Part shown: in pieces, positions 43,750 to 52,402 of the stretch
Numbering within the stretch: the stretch's first letter is position 1
How the letters are laid out: each line of letters starts with the position of its first letter
DNA from: Paracoccaceae bacterium
Lineage (GTDB): Bacteria > Pseudomonadota > Alphaproteobacteria > Rhodobacterales > Rhodobacteraceae
Length of the DNA: 64,000 nt
NCBI GenBank assembly: GCA_016936395.1
Contig: JAFGXY010000025.1
Coordinates: 142,318 to 206,317, forward strand
Direction of reading: 5' to 3'
Notes under the pieces: model-generated
The model's input: only the letters and a program-made list of their open reading frames with translations
What the model was told of the DNA's origin: nothing
Databases searched by the model: none
Position numbers and translations under genes: made by a program

Positions 43750-44159
43750 CCGCGCCAACCCTGCTTGACGGGGAAAGGCTGATCGCCACCTTCACGCCGG
43801 ACCGGGCGACCTATTGGCGCGGGCATGTGATCATGGCGGTGGTGCTGGGGGCCGGGGCCGGGCTGTTTCTGCTGTGGCAGGGCAACCCCTATCCGGTCAT
43901 GGGGCCCTTGGGCGCGGGTGCCGCCATTGCCATCCGCGCCGCCTATGTCGCGTCCGAGGCGATGTCGGACCTGTGGTATCTGACCGACCGCCGCCTGATC
44001 GGCCCGCGAGACGCGGTGGTGCCCCGCGCCCGGATCAAGGCCGCGCGACCGTTCTTCGGCTCGGTCCAGATCATCACCGATACCGGAGACAAGCACCTGA
44101 TCAAATATCTGGCCGATCCCGCCACCGACGCGGCCCGCATTCTGGAGAACCGGCGGTGA
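43746..44159 (+). CDS. Small membrane protein with PH-like domain in the pyr operon
   Basis: A 137-residue protein starting with ATGA overlap to the upstream gene. It has two hydrophobic helices (HVIMAVVLGAGAGLFLLW and a following Ala/Gly-rich one) and then a segment reading LWYLTDRRLIGPRDAVVP, typical of bacterial PH-like (bPH/DUF304) domains, ending with a nucleotide-like loop IITDTGDKHLIKYLADP. It is probably an inner-membrane protein of unknown function. The family label is a suggestion from the YLTDRRL motif. Confidence 0.78.
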   Translation: MTAPTLLDGERLIATFTPDRATYWRGHVIMAVVLGAGAGLFLLWQGNPYPVMGPLGAGAAIAIRAAYVASEAMSDLWYLTDRRLIGPRDAVVPRARIKAARPFFGSVQIITDTGDKHLIKYLADPATDAARILENRR

Positions 44160-44185
44160 CCCTGCTGGTGCACAAAGGCCCCACG

Positions 44186-45460
44186 ATGACCCTGTTTTTG
44201 CAAAACGCCCGCATCATCGACCCCGAAGGCGATGCGATCACCCAAGGCAATCTCATCCTTGATGGCGGCCTGATCGCGGCCATCGGTGCGGCCTCGGCCC
44301 CCAAGGACGCGCAGGTGATCGACTGTGGCGGCGCCTGCCTTGCCCCCGGCATTGTCGATTGGGGCGTCAAGATCGGCGAACCGGGCGAGCGGCACAAGGA
44401 ATCCTTCCGCTCGGCCGGTCTGGCGGCCGCCGCAGGCGGTGTCACCACAATCATCGCCCGCCCCGACACCGCGCCCGCCATCGACACGCCCGAGGTGCTG
44501 GAGTTTGTCACCCGCCGCGCGGCCGAGGCAAGCCCGGTGCGCATCCGCCACATGGCCGCGCTGACCAAGGGCCGGATGGGGCGCGAGATGACCGAGATCG
44601 GCTTTTTGCTGGACGCAGGGGCGATTGCCTTTACCGACGGCACCCATGTGACCACCGATACCAAGGTGCTGGGCCGCGCGCTGACCTATGCCCGCAGCTT
44701 GGGTGCGCTGGTGGTGGGTCATCCGCAGGAACCCGGCCTGTCGCTGGGGGCCTCGGCCACCAACGGCAAGTTCGCGTCCCTGCGCGGCATCCCGTCGGTG
44801 CATCCGATGGCCGAACGCATCGGGCTGGACCGCGACATCGGCCTGACCGAGATGACCGGCGTGCGTTATCATGCCGACCAGATCACCACCGCCCGCAGCC
44901 TGCCCGCACTGGAACGGGCCAAGGCCAATGGCTTTGACGTGACCGCCGGCGTGTCGATCCACCATCTGACGCTGAACGAGTTCGACGTGGGCGACTATCG
45001 CACCTTCTTCAAGCTGACCCCGCCGCTGCGGTCGGAAGACGACCGTCTGGCAATGATCGAGGCGGTGGCCAGCGGGCTGATCGACGTGATTGGCAGCTTC
45101 CACACCCCGGCGGATGAAGAAAGCAAACGCCTGCCGTTTGAAGATGCGGCCTCGGGTGCTGTGGGGCTGGAAACCCTGCTGCCCGCCGCCCTGCGCCTGT
45201 ATCATGCAGGGCAGTTGACCCTGCCACATCTGTTCCGCGCGCTGGCGCTGAACCCGGCCCGCCGCCTTGGCCTGCCGCAAGGCCGGATGGCCGAAGGCGC
45301 GCCGGCCGATCTGGTGCTGTTCGCCCCCGACACCCCCTTTGTGCTGGACCGCTTCGCCCTGCGATCCAAGTCGAAGAACACCCCCTTTGACGGCGCGCGG
45401 ATGGAGGGTAAGGTGCTGGCCACCTTTGTCGCCGGCCGTCAGGTCTTTGGAGCCGTGTAA
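44186..45460 (+). CDS. pyrC: Dihydroorotase-like protein, probably non-catalytic
   Basis: A 424-residue amidohydrolase-fold protein placed where pyrC/pyrX lies in ATCase operons. It retains GIVDWGVKIGEPGERHKESF where active enzymes have a DxHxH zinc motif; the HxH residues are replaced by V and K/W, and the later HPQEPGLS and IHHLTL sites are only partly kept. Such proteins are known as non-catalytic dihydroorotases that stabilise ATCase, while another pyrC supplies activity. ATG 44186 with AAAGG upstream gives the family N-terminus; an in-frame GTG at 44156 overlaps the previous stop. The operon continues into plsY. Confidence in non-catalytic status is moderate. Confidence 0.85.
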   Translation: MTLFLQNARIIDPEGDAITQGNLILDGGLIAAIGAASAPKDAQVIDCGGACLAPGIVDWGVKIGEPGERHKESFRSAGLAAAAGGVTTIIARPDTAPAIDTPEVLEFVTRRAAEASPVRIRHMAALTKGRMGREMTEIGFLLDAGAIAFTDGTHVTTDTKVLGRALTYARSLGALVVGHPQEPGLSLGASATNGKFASLRGIPSVHPMAERIGLDRDIGLTEMTGVRYHADQITTARSLPALERAKANGFDVTAGVSIHHLTLNEFDVGDYRTFFKLTPPLRSEDDRLAMIEAVASGLIDVIGSFHTPADEESKRLPFEDAASGAVGLETLLPAALRLYHAGQLTLPHLFRALALNPARRLGLPQGRMAEGAPADLVLFAPDTPFVLDRFALRSKSKNTPFDGARMEGKVLATFVAGRQVFGAV

Positions 45461-46066
45461 ATGCCCGACATCACCTCTGCCCCACTGCTCTTGGCACTGA
45501 CAGCGTTGGCCTCCTATCTGCTGGGATCAATCCCGTTCGGCATGGTGATCACCCGGCTGATGGGTCTGGGCGATCTGCGCCAGATCGGCTCGGGCAACAT
45601 CGGGGCCACCAACGTGCTGCGCACCGGCAACAAGGCGGCGGCTCTGGCCACGCTGCTGCTGGACGCTGCCAAGGGCGCGGTGGCGGTGCTGATCGCGCGG
45701 GCGCTGGTCGGGCCGGAAGCTGCACAGGTGGCCGGGCTGTTCAGCTTTCTGGGCCATCTCTACCCGGTCTGGCTGGGCTTCAGGGGCGGCAAGGGCGTGG
45801 CAACCTTCCTTGGCACCCTGCTCGCACTGGCCTGGCCCGCCGGCCTTGCGGCCTGCGCCACCTGGGCGGTCACCGCGGCGCTGAGCCGGATTTCGTCGCT
45901 CTCAGCATTGGTCGCAGCCGCCCTCGCCCCGGTCTGGCTGGTGCTGCTGGGCTATCCGCAGATGACCGTGCTTGCCATCGCGCTCGCGGCCCTGATCTTT
46001 GTCCGACACGCCGCAAACATCACCCGCCTGCGCGCCGGAACCGAACCAAGGATCGGCAAAGCATAG
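45461..46066 (+). CDS. plsY: Glycerol-3-phosphate acyltransferase
   Basis: A 201-residue inner-membrane acyltransferase that uses acyl-phosphate to make lysophosphatidic acid. It has five to seven helices and the three cytoplasmic motifs: LGSIPFGMVITR, IGSGNIGATNVLRTGNKAA and GFRGGKGVATFLG. ATG follows the pyrC-like stop immediately (adjacent codons). It is the last gene of the pyr-pls transcript and converges with gshA across a repeat-rich gap. Confidence 0.95.
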   Translation: MPDITSAPLLLALTALASYLLGSIPFGMVITRLMGLGDLRQIGSGNIGATNVLRTGNKAAALATLLLDAAKGAVAVLIARALVGPEAAQVAGLFSFLGHLYPVWLGFRGGKGVATFLGTLLALAWPAGLAACATWAVTAALSRISSLSALVAAALAPVWLVLLGYPQMTVLAIALAALIFVRHAANITRLRAGTEPRIGKA

Positions 46067-46164
46067 TCCGCTCGGCATGGCAAAACGACATTCCAATCAG
46101 ATCGAGCGGCTGCGCCGCGCGCTTATTTCTCGTCGCGCGCCAAAAGGCGCGTCTCCTCGGGGTG

Positions 46165-46224
46165 CCTCCGGCGGGGGTACTTGGGCCAAGAGGAAATCCC
46201 GTTCCTCTTGGCGGAAATACCCCG
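46165..46224. repeat. Hairpin repeat between plsY and gshA, full copy
   Basis: Arms GCCAAGAGGAA (46185-46195) and TTCCTCTTGGC (46202-46212) pair perfectly over 11 bases with a short loop; outer GGGGTACTT and AAATACCCC add more pairing. The left flank CCTCCGGCGGGGG mirrors the right flank of the 31.9 kb copy, so the two copies are in opposite orientation or the element is a near-palindrome. It lies between convergent genes and probably terminates both. Confidence 0.75.
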
Positions 46225-46242
46225 GGGGGGCGCGCAAAGCGC

Positions 46243-46259
46243 GGGGGGCAGCGCCCCCC
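46243..46259. terminator. GC hairpin directly after gshA
   Basis: Perfect 7-bp stem GGGGGGC-AGC-GCCCCCC begins three bases past the gshA stop on the minus strand. A further GCGC-AAA-GCGC palindrome lies next to it at 46232-46242. The same stem is found after pyrD at 1286-1302. It is likely to end gshA transcription, although no run of U follows. Confidence 0.5.
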
Positions 46260-46262
46260 TCT

Positions 46263-47609
46263 TTACAGGCTGGAGGCGTCGTAGATCGGCTGCAGCGATC
46301 CGCCCCAGTCGCCATGATAGAGGTCAAGCCAGCGGTCAGCCTGCACCTTGCCACTGTCCAGTGATCGCAGCAACGGCGCAAGGTAGCGCTCTTCGTCCAA
46401 GCCCCGCGCGGCGAGGCCCGCCTGTGACAGCGCCACGGCAGCGCGCGCCAGATCGTGCAATTTCACGCCCCCCGCCTCGCCCTGCAAGGCCGAGACCGAC
46501 GCGGCCACGCGCAGCCCTTCGCGGGTTTCCGCATCAAACCCCTTGACCAGATCCCAGGCCGCATCCAACGCGGTCTGGTCATACATCAGCCCCAGCCAGA
46601 ACGCCGGCAGCGCGTTCAGATGCGCCTCATCCCCGGCGTCGGCCCCGCGCATTTCGATGTATTTCTTGACCCGCGCCTCGGGGAACACCGTGGTCAGGTG
46701 GTCGGCCCAATCCGACAAGGTCGGCAACTCGCCCGGCAATGCGGGGAGGCGGCCTTGCAGAAAGTCGCGAAACGATTGGCCAAGGGCGTTGATGTAGGTG
46801 CCATCGCGATAGACAAAATACATCGGCGCATCCAGCACCCAATCGACATAGGCCTGAAAGCCGAAGTCGCCGTCAAAGGCAAAGGGCAGCATCCCGGTGC
46901 GGCTGTCATCCAGCCCGCGCCAGATCCGGCTGCGCCAGGACCGGTGGCCGTTGGGTTTGCCATCAAAGAATGGCGAGGCGGCGAACAGCGCGGTCGCCAC
47001 CGGCTGCAAGGCCAGGGCGACCCGCAGCTTTTTCACCATGTCGGCTTCGGAACTGTAATCGAGGTTCACCTGCACGGTCGAGGTGCGATACATCATCTGG
47101 GTGCCATGGGTGCCGACGCGGCCCATGTAGTCGGTCATCAGCCGGTAGCGGCCTTTGGGCATCACCGGCATCTGGTCGTGGTGCCATTCCGGCGCAGCGC
47201 CAAGGCTCATGAAGCGCACGCCCATCGGGGTTGCAAGGCTGGCCACTTCCTCCAGATGGCCGCGTAATTCGGCGGCGGTCTCATCCATGTTGCGCATCAT
47301 CGCGCCTGACAGTTCGAACTGGCCACCCGGCTCGAGGCTGATATTGGCGCCATTGCGCTGCAGGCCGATGATCGCACCAGCCTCATACACCGGCGACCAA
47401 CCGAAGCGGGCAATCAGCCCGTCAAACAGCGCCGAGATCGACCGCGCGCCGGCGTAGGGCAAGGGCTGGCGAGTGTCGGTCAGCCAGCCGAATTTTTCAT
47501 GTTCGGTGCCGATGCGCCATTCGACCTTGGGTTTGCAGCCCGATTCCATCAGGCCGGCCAGATCCTCGAACCGCTCGATCACGCCGCCGCCGGATTGTGG
47601 AATGGACAT
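46263..47609 (-). CDS. gshA: Glutamate--cysteine ligase, plant-type
   Basis: A 448-residue enzyme of glutathione biosynthesis, ligating glutamate and cysteine with ATP. It belongs to the plant/alphaproteobacterial type (GCS2): EWRIGTEHEKFGW with metal-binding glutamates, GANISLEPGGQFELSG, RTSTVQVNLDYSSEADM and YIEMRGADAGDE. It ends in DRWLDLYHGDWGGSL. It is monocistronic, converging with plsY and separated from the next gene by about 105 bases. Confidence 0.95.
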   Translation of the reverse strand: MSIPQSGGGVIERFEDLAGLMESGCKPKVEWRIGTEHEKFGWLTDTRQPLPYAGARSISALFDGLIARFGWSPVYEAGAIIGLQRNGANISLEPGGQFELSGAMMRNMDETAAELRGHLEEVASLATPMGVRFMSLGAAPEWHHDQMPVMPKGRYRLMTDYMGRVGTHGTQMMYRTSTVQVNLDYSSEADMVKKLRVALALQPVATALFAASPFFDGKPNGHRSWRSRIWRGLDDSRTGMLPFAFDGDFGFQAYVDWVLDAPMYFVYRDGTYINALGQSFRDFLQGRLPALPGELPTLSDWADHLTTVFPEARVKKYIEMRGADAGDEAHLNALPAFWLGLMYDQTALDAAWDLVKGFDAETREGLRVAASVSALQGEAGGVKLHDLARAAVALSQAGLAARGLDEERYLAPLLRSLDSGKVQADRWLDLYHGDWGGSLQPIYDASSL

Positions 47610-47714
47610 GATGCGTGCTCCGGCTTGGGTCAGGATAAAGCCGCCAACAGGTGTCGCGGTGGCGCGGGCAAGTCAAGATGGCGCGATGCATCGAGCCAGC
47701 GATATCACAAAAGG

Positions 47715-48275
47715 TTATTGGTCGGGACGGCGCGGGACAATCCCTTGCCCCACCCTGCGCCAGACCACGCGGTTTTCGCCCCCGGCCTGCAGTGCACGGC
47801 TGTCGGCACCGCCCGGCGGTTGCAGCGCAGAGACCAGGGCCGCGCTGGACAGGCCCGGCAGGCTGGAGAACGCGTCAAACAGCGCCTCGGCCCCGGTGGC
47901 GTCCAGCGGGATCAGAAGGGTCTGGCCATCGGCCTGTCTCAGCCGCCACAGCCTGCGCCCGCGCATCGAGATCAGGCGCAATTCCACCAGATCGCGCAGG
48001 CTGACAAAGCCGCCCACTTGCGGACCCATGAAGGACACCTGCCCTTCATCCACCTGCACCACGCCGGGAGCCTGCACCGGCAGGGCAAAGCGCATCCGAC
48101 GCGCTGCCAGAACGGCCAAGGCCAGCCCAGCAAGCGCCACCGCCCCCCCCAAGGGCAGCAGAAGATAGCCCCCCAGCCGCATCAGCCACAGGCCGACGCC
48201 GATCACAGCGGCCCCTGCGGCGACCTCGCGCCAACGCCACAGCACCGTCTGCGCCTCGGGGCGGATCAGCGGCAT
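47715..48275 (-). CDS. Hypothetical membrane protein, two helices and PH-like domain
   Basis: A 186-residue protein with two N-terminal hydrophobic helices (VAAGAAVIGVGLWLMRLGGYL and GAVALAGLALAVLAARRM) followed by a soluble domain rich in short strands (VVQVDEGQVSFMGPQVGG, LVELRLISMRGRRLW). The layout recalls proteins with bacterial PH-like domains. No known function. It stands alone on the minus strand; 169 bases upstream, before rsmE, show no gene or clear regulatory element. Confidence 0.75.
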   Translation of the reverse strand: MPLIRPEAQTVLWRWREVAAGAAVIGVGLWLMRLGGYLLLPLGGAVALAGLALAVLAARRMRFALPVQAPGVVQVDEGQVSFMGPQVGGFVSLRDLVELRLISMRGRRLWRLRQADGQTLLIPLDATGAEALFDAFSSLPGLSSAALVSALQPPGGADSRALQAGGENRVVWRRVGQGIVPRRPDQ

Positions 48276-48444
48276 GGCACTTGGGCTCCTGCGGACAAAG
48301 GTTCAAACGACGTCATGCGGCACAGTCCCGCGCGGCCACGGCCGAAAACACGACGGGCCGGCAACGCTGCGTCCGTGTTGGCAAACAGAGTGGGCCGGGC
48401 CGCGCCCTGCCTTTGGGCGGTCCTGCAAAGCATATGGGACCGGA

Positions 48445-49173
48445 TCATCGCCAATCCCCCAACGCGGCCTGCCACAGCACCAAAGCCGCCACCGCTGCCG
48501 TTTCCGCGCGCAAGATGCGCGGGCCAAGGCTGACACCGCGCACGAAGGGCAAGGCCCGCAGACGCGTCTTTTCGTCATCGGAAAACCCGCCCTCTGGCCC
48601 CACAAGCACCGCCGAGGGCGTGCCCGGTTCCACGACCCCGGTCAGAGACGACGGCTGCCCGGCAAGCGCCTCATCGGCCCAGAACAGCAGCCTGTCCAAG
48701 GGCCAGTCGGCCAGCAGCTGGGTAAGCGGCTGCACGTCGGCCACCTGCGGCACAAAGGTGGCACCGCATTGCTCGGCGGCCTCGATCGCGTGGGCAAGCT
48801 GCTTGTCCTGCCGCCAGCGTTCGGACTGGGTAAAGCGCGTGGTCACCGGCACCACCCGAGCCACGCCCAGTTCCACCGCCTTTTCCACGATGAAATTGGT
48901 GCGTTCCTTGCGGATCGGCGCAAACAGCAGCCACAGGTCGGGCGGCAGCATCTGCGGCCGTGTCTGCGCCTCGCACAGCAGCGCGCCACGCCGCTTGCCG
49001 GCATCGACCACACGCGCCAGCCATTCGCCATCACGCCCGTTGAACAGCAACACCCCGGCCCCGACCGGCAGCCGCATCACCGAAAACAGATAGCTCGCCT
49101 GTTCGGGGCCGACCGCCACGGCTTGCCCCGCGCCCAAGGGCTGATCTACATAGAGCCTGACCTTTGCATCCAT
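48445..49173 (-). CDS. rsmE: 16S rRNA (uracil1498-N3)-methyltransferase
   Basis: A 242-residue SPOUT-class methyltransferase. Signature segments are VRLYVDQPL, LLFAPIRKERTNFIVEKAVELG, TTRFTQSERWRQDKQ, IEAAEQCGATFVPQV and the knot region VLVGPEGGFSDDEK followed by SLGPRILRAETAAVAAL. ATG 49173 gives the family start; the frame opens at 49194. Its start codon lies only 12 bases from that of ubiA on the other strand. Confidence 0.95.
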   Translation of the reverse strand: MDAKVRLYVDQPLGAGQAVAVGPEQASYLFSVMRLPVGAGVLLFNGRDGEWLARVVDAGKRRGALLCEAQTRPQMLPPDLWLLFAPIRKERTNFIVEKAVELGVARVVPVTTRFTQSERWRQDKQLAHAIEAAEQCGATFVPQVADVQPLTQLLADWPLDRLLFWADEALAGQPSSLTGVVEPGTPSAVLVGPEGGFSDDEKTRLRALPFVRGVSLGPRILRAETAAVAALVLWQAALGDWR

Positions 49174-49185
49174 GGGCGCGAAACT

Positions 49186-50166
49186 ATGACCCAAATCCCC
49201 GAAACGCCAGAGCTTGCAGCAGGGCGATCCAACGGTTCTGTTGCAGATGCCGCCGCAGGTAACTGGGTTGACCGCTTTGCCCCGGCCCTGACCCGGCCCT
49301 ATTTGCGCCTGTCACGCGCCGACCGGCCGATCGGCACCTGGCTTTTGCTGATCCCCTGCCTGTGGGCCATCGCGCTTGCGGCGGCAGCAGACAGCTTTGG
49401 GCCGTGGGATCTGTGGCTTGCGGTCAGTTGCGCCGTTGGGGCCTTCCTGATGCGCGGTGCCGGCTGCACCTGGAACGACATCACCGACCGCGACATCGAC
49501 GCGCAGGTGGCCCGCACCCGGTCGCGTCCGATTCCCTCGGGTCAGGTCAGCGTGCGGCAGGCGATGGTGTGGATGGCGGTGCAGGCGCTGGTCGCCGCCG
49601 CGATTCTGTTCAGCTACAACTGGACGGCAATCGGCCTTGGCGTGTCGTCGCTGGCCCTGGTGGCGATCTACCCTTTTGCAAAACGGTTCACCTGGTGGCC
49701 GCAGGTGTTTCTGGGGCTGGCGTTCAACTGGGGCGCGCTTCTGGCCTGGGCGGCGCACAGCGGCGGCGTGCCGCTAGCTGCGGTGGCGCTTTACGCCTCG
49801 GGCATTGCCTGGACGCTGTTTTACGACACGATCTATGCCCATCAGGACCGTGAGGATGACGCGCTGATCGGCGTCAAATCCACAGCACGGCTGTTTGGCA
49901 CCAACACCGGCTGGTGGTTGCGGATGTTTCTGGTGGCCGCTGTGCTGCTTATGGCGCTGGCGGTTCTTCTGGCGCTGCTGCCGGCGCGGCAGCCCTTGCA
50001 GCTTGTCGTGGCGCTGGGGGGGGTCTGGGCGTTTGGCTGGCACATGGCACGGCAGATGGCCCGGCTGAACATCGACGATCCGGCGTCGTGCCGGGCCGAG
50101 TTTCTGGCCAACCGCGACGCCGGCCTGATCGCTGCGCTGTTTCTTGCCGTTGCCGCACTGCTTTAG
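49186..50166 (+). CDS. ubiA: 4-hydroxybenzoate polyprenyltransferase
   Basis: A 326-residue inner-membrane prenyltransferase of ubiquinone synthesis. Eight to nine helices and both Asp-rich motifs are visible: GCTWNDITDRDIDAQVARTR and FYDTIYAHQDREDDALIGVK, plus SRPIPSGQVS. The N-terminal 40 residues (before YLRLSRADRPIGTWLLL) are hydrophilic and variable. ATG 49186 has no recognisable ribosome binding site because the divergent rsmE starts 12 bases away; translation may be leaderless. The longer frame from 48274 is antisense to rsmE. Confidence 0.93.
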   Translation: MTQIPETPELAAGRSNGSVADAAAGNWVDRFAPALTRPYLRLSRADRPIGTWLLLIPCLWAIALAAAADSFGPWDLWLAVSCAVGAFLMRGAGCTWNDITDRDIDAQVARTRSRPIPSGQVSVRQAMVWMAVQALVAAAILFSYNWTAIGLGVSSLALVAIYPFAKRFTWWPQVFLGLAFNWGALLAWAAHSGGVPLAAVALYASGIAWTLFYDTIYAHQDREDDALIGVKSTARLFGTNTGWWLRMFLVAAVLLMALAVLLALLPARQPLQLVVALGGVWAFGWHMARQMARLNIDDPASCRAEFLANRDAGLIAALFLAVAALL

Positions 50167-50264
50167 TTGATCCTGCCCGCCCGCGCTTCTATGCACGAAA
50201 GGCACGTAGCACCGCGCCTCCCCAAGGCGCTTGCCGCAGCGCATGACCAGACAGGATACCCCCA

Positions 50265-52370
50265 TTGCCCCAGCGCCTGACCCGATTTCTTGTCCCCTCC
50301 CACCGCCCGACCCTGCCGCAATGGACGGTCGCGGGCGTGGCCTTTTTCGGGGCCGCCGTTCTGGCAACTTTGGCCGCCTGGGCCTCGGCTTTGGTGATCG
50401 AGGCGCGCTCGACCAAGGCCATCACTTCGACGCTGCTGGCGCAGGGCGTGACCTGGGCCGAGGTGCATGCCGACGGGCTGCAAATCAGGCTGACCGGCAC
50501 CGCCCCGAACGAGGCCGCGCGCTTTCGCGTGGTCAATCTTGTCGGCAGCGTGATCGATTCCAGCCGCGTGCGCGACATGCTGGATGTGACCCCGGTCAAG
50601 GCCATCGAGGCCCCGAAGTTCTCGGTCGAGATATTGCGCAATGACGATGGCATCCAGTTGATCGGCCTGTTGCCTTCGGGCGCTGCGCTGGACGGGTTGC
50701 TGGCCGACGCGAAAGCCCTGCGCAGCGATGGGGCACTGTCCGATATGCTGGAAACCTCGTCCTATCCTGCGCCCGAAGGCTGGGACAGCGCCTTTGCTTA
50801 CGGTGTGGACGCGTTCAAGCGCCTTCCCCGGTCGCAGGTGTCCATCTCTGCCGGGCGGGTTGGAATAACCGCCATTGCCGAAAGCGCCGAGGAACAGCGC
50901 CGCCTGACAAATGACCTGACGCGCGCCAGACCAGCGGGTCTGTCGGTCGCCATCGACATCACCGCGCCACGCCCGGTGCTGACGCCGTTCACCTTGCGCT
51001 TTGTGCTGGATGCCCAAGGGGCGCGGTTTGATGCCTGCTCGGCCGATACCGAGCGCGCCCGTGACAAGATCCTGGCTGCCGGGGCCAGTGCCGGGGTTGA
51101 GGGCAAGGCGACATGCATCATCGGTCTTGGCGTGCCATCGCCAAGCTGGGCCGATGCCGCTGTCGCAGCCATCGCCGCCGTCAAGACGCTGGGCGCCGCG
51201 ACCGTCACGTTTTCTGACGCCGATGTCTCGCTGGTGGCCGCCGACACCGTGTCTCAGGCCAGTTTTGACCGCGTGGTGGGCGAGTTGCAAAACACCCTGC
51301 CCGCCGTCTTTTCGCTGAACGCCATCCGAGAGCGCAAGGCCAGCACCACGCTTGGTCCGGCCGAGTTTACCGCCAGCCTGACAGCCCAGCGCCGGGTCGA
51401 GTTGCGCGGGCGGCTGACCGACAAGTTGCTGCAAGATGCGGTGTCCAGCTTTGCGCAGGCCCGCTTTGGCTTTGGCAACGTGTTGACGGCAACCCGGCTT
51501 GACCCCGACCTGCCCGATGGCTGGCCGATCCGGGTTTTGGCGGGGCTGGAATCGCTTGCCGAACTGACCGAAGGCACGCTGCTGGTGCGGGCCGACACGG
51601 TCGAGGTGCAAGGCGTGACAGGGTCACTTTCGGCCCGCGCCCGCATTGCGCAGGTGCTGTCCGACAAGCTGGGTCCGGGCCAGACCTTCAAGGTATCGGT
51701 GCGCTATGACGAAGAGCTTGATCCCCTGGCCGCCCTGCCGACCCCGCAGGAATGCGCGGCTGACGTGCAAAAGGTGCTGGCCAGCCGCAAGATCAGCTTT
51801 GCCCCCGGCTCGGCCGAAATTGACGGGCCATCGGGCAACGTCATGGACGCCTTGGCCGAAATTCTGGAAGACTGTCCTGCGGTCAGGATGAACATCGCAG
51901 GCTATACCGACAGCCAGGGATCGGAAGACGGCAACCGCGCCCTGAGCCAGGCCCGCGCCGATGCGGTTCTGATCGCCTTGCAAGGCCGTGGCGTCAGCGT
52001 CGAGTCCCTTGTCGCCACCGGCTATGGCGAGGCCGACCCGATCGCTGACAATGCCACCGAAGAGGGCCGCGAAGCCAACCGCCGAATCGAGTTCATCTTG
52101 CTGGATCGACCCGCCTTGTCAGCAGACGCCGGGACCGAAGCGCCCCCGGCACCTGCCACGCCCGTACCTGCTGCCACGCCCGCACCCGCTCTTTCAGAAG
52201 CACCCGCGCCACCCGCAGCCCCTGAAACCGGCGCCAGCGAGGCCGAGGGTGATCCTGTCGGCGACGCTGGCCCGTCCTTGGCCCCCCCAGCATCCGAGGC
52301 TGCTCCCGCGCCCGTGGCACCACCAGAAAAGACCATCCGCCCTCTTGCGCGCCCGGCGCGTGACGGCTAG
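50265..52370 (+). CDS. BON and OmpA-domain envelope protein
   Basis: A 701-residue protein with an N-terminal membrane helix (WTVAGVAFFGAAVLATLAAWA) and a large periplasmic part. About residues 60-500 are a series of BON-like modules with alternating strands and helices (for example QIRLTGTAPNEAARFRVVNL). The OmpA peptidoglycan-binding domain spans about 515-630: ISFAPGSAEIDG, NIAGYTDSQGSEDGNRALSQ and VATGYGEADPIADN, GREANRRIEF. A Pro/Ala-rich tail of about 80 residues ends the protein, an unusual position after the OmpA domain. TTG 50265 is preceded by AGGA. It forms a unit with the following small gene and probably links membrane and peptidoglycan. Confidence 0.85.
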   Translation: MPQRLTRFLVPSHRPTLPQWTVAGVAFFGAAVLATLAAWASALVIEARSTKAITSTLLAQGVTWAEVHADGLQIRLTGTAPNEAARFRVVNLVGSVIDSSRVRDMLDVTPVKAIEAPKFSVEILRNDDGIQLIGLLPSGAALDGLLADAKALRSDGALSDMLETSSYPAPEGWDSAFAYGVDAFKRLPRSQVSISAGRVGITAIAESAEEQRRLTNDLTRARPAGLSVAIDITAPRPVLTPFTLRFVLDAQGARFDACSADTERARDKILAAGASAGVEGKATCIIGLGVPSPSWADAAVAAIAAVKTLGAATVTFSDADVSLVAADTVSQASFDRVVGELQNTLPAVFSLNAIRERKASTTLGPAEFTASLTAQRRVELRGRLTDKLLQDAVSSFAQARFGFGNVLTATRLDPDLPDGWPIRVLAGLESLAELTEGTLLVRADTVEVQGVTGSLSARARIAQVLSDKLGPGQTFKVSVRYDEELDPLAALPTPQECAADVQKVLASRKISFAPGSAEIDGPSGNVMDALAEILEDCPAVRMNIAGYTDSQGSEDGNRALSQARADAVLIALQGRGVSVESLVATGYGEADPIADNATEEGREANRRIEFILLDRPALSADAGTEAPPAPATPVPAATPAPALSEAPAPPAAPETGASEAEGDPVGDAGPSLAPPASEAAPAPVAPPEKTIRPLARPARDG

Positions 52371-52402
52371 GCCGCATCAAACGAAAGGCTTGGTGCAAAA
52401 GC

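Noticed and set aside
48274..49185. Upstream extension of the ubiA frame
   Set aside because: The extension is antisense to rsmE and has no homology; the ubiA protein starts at 49186.
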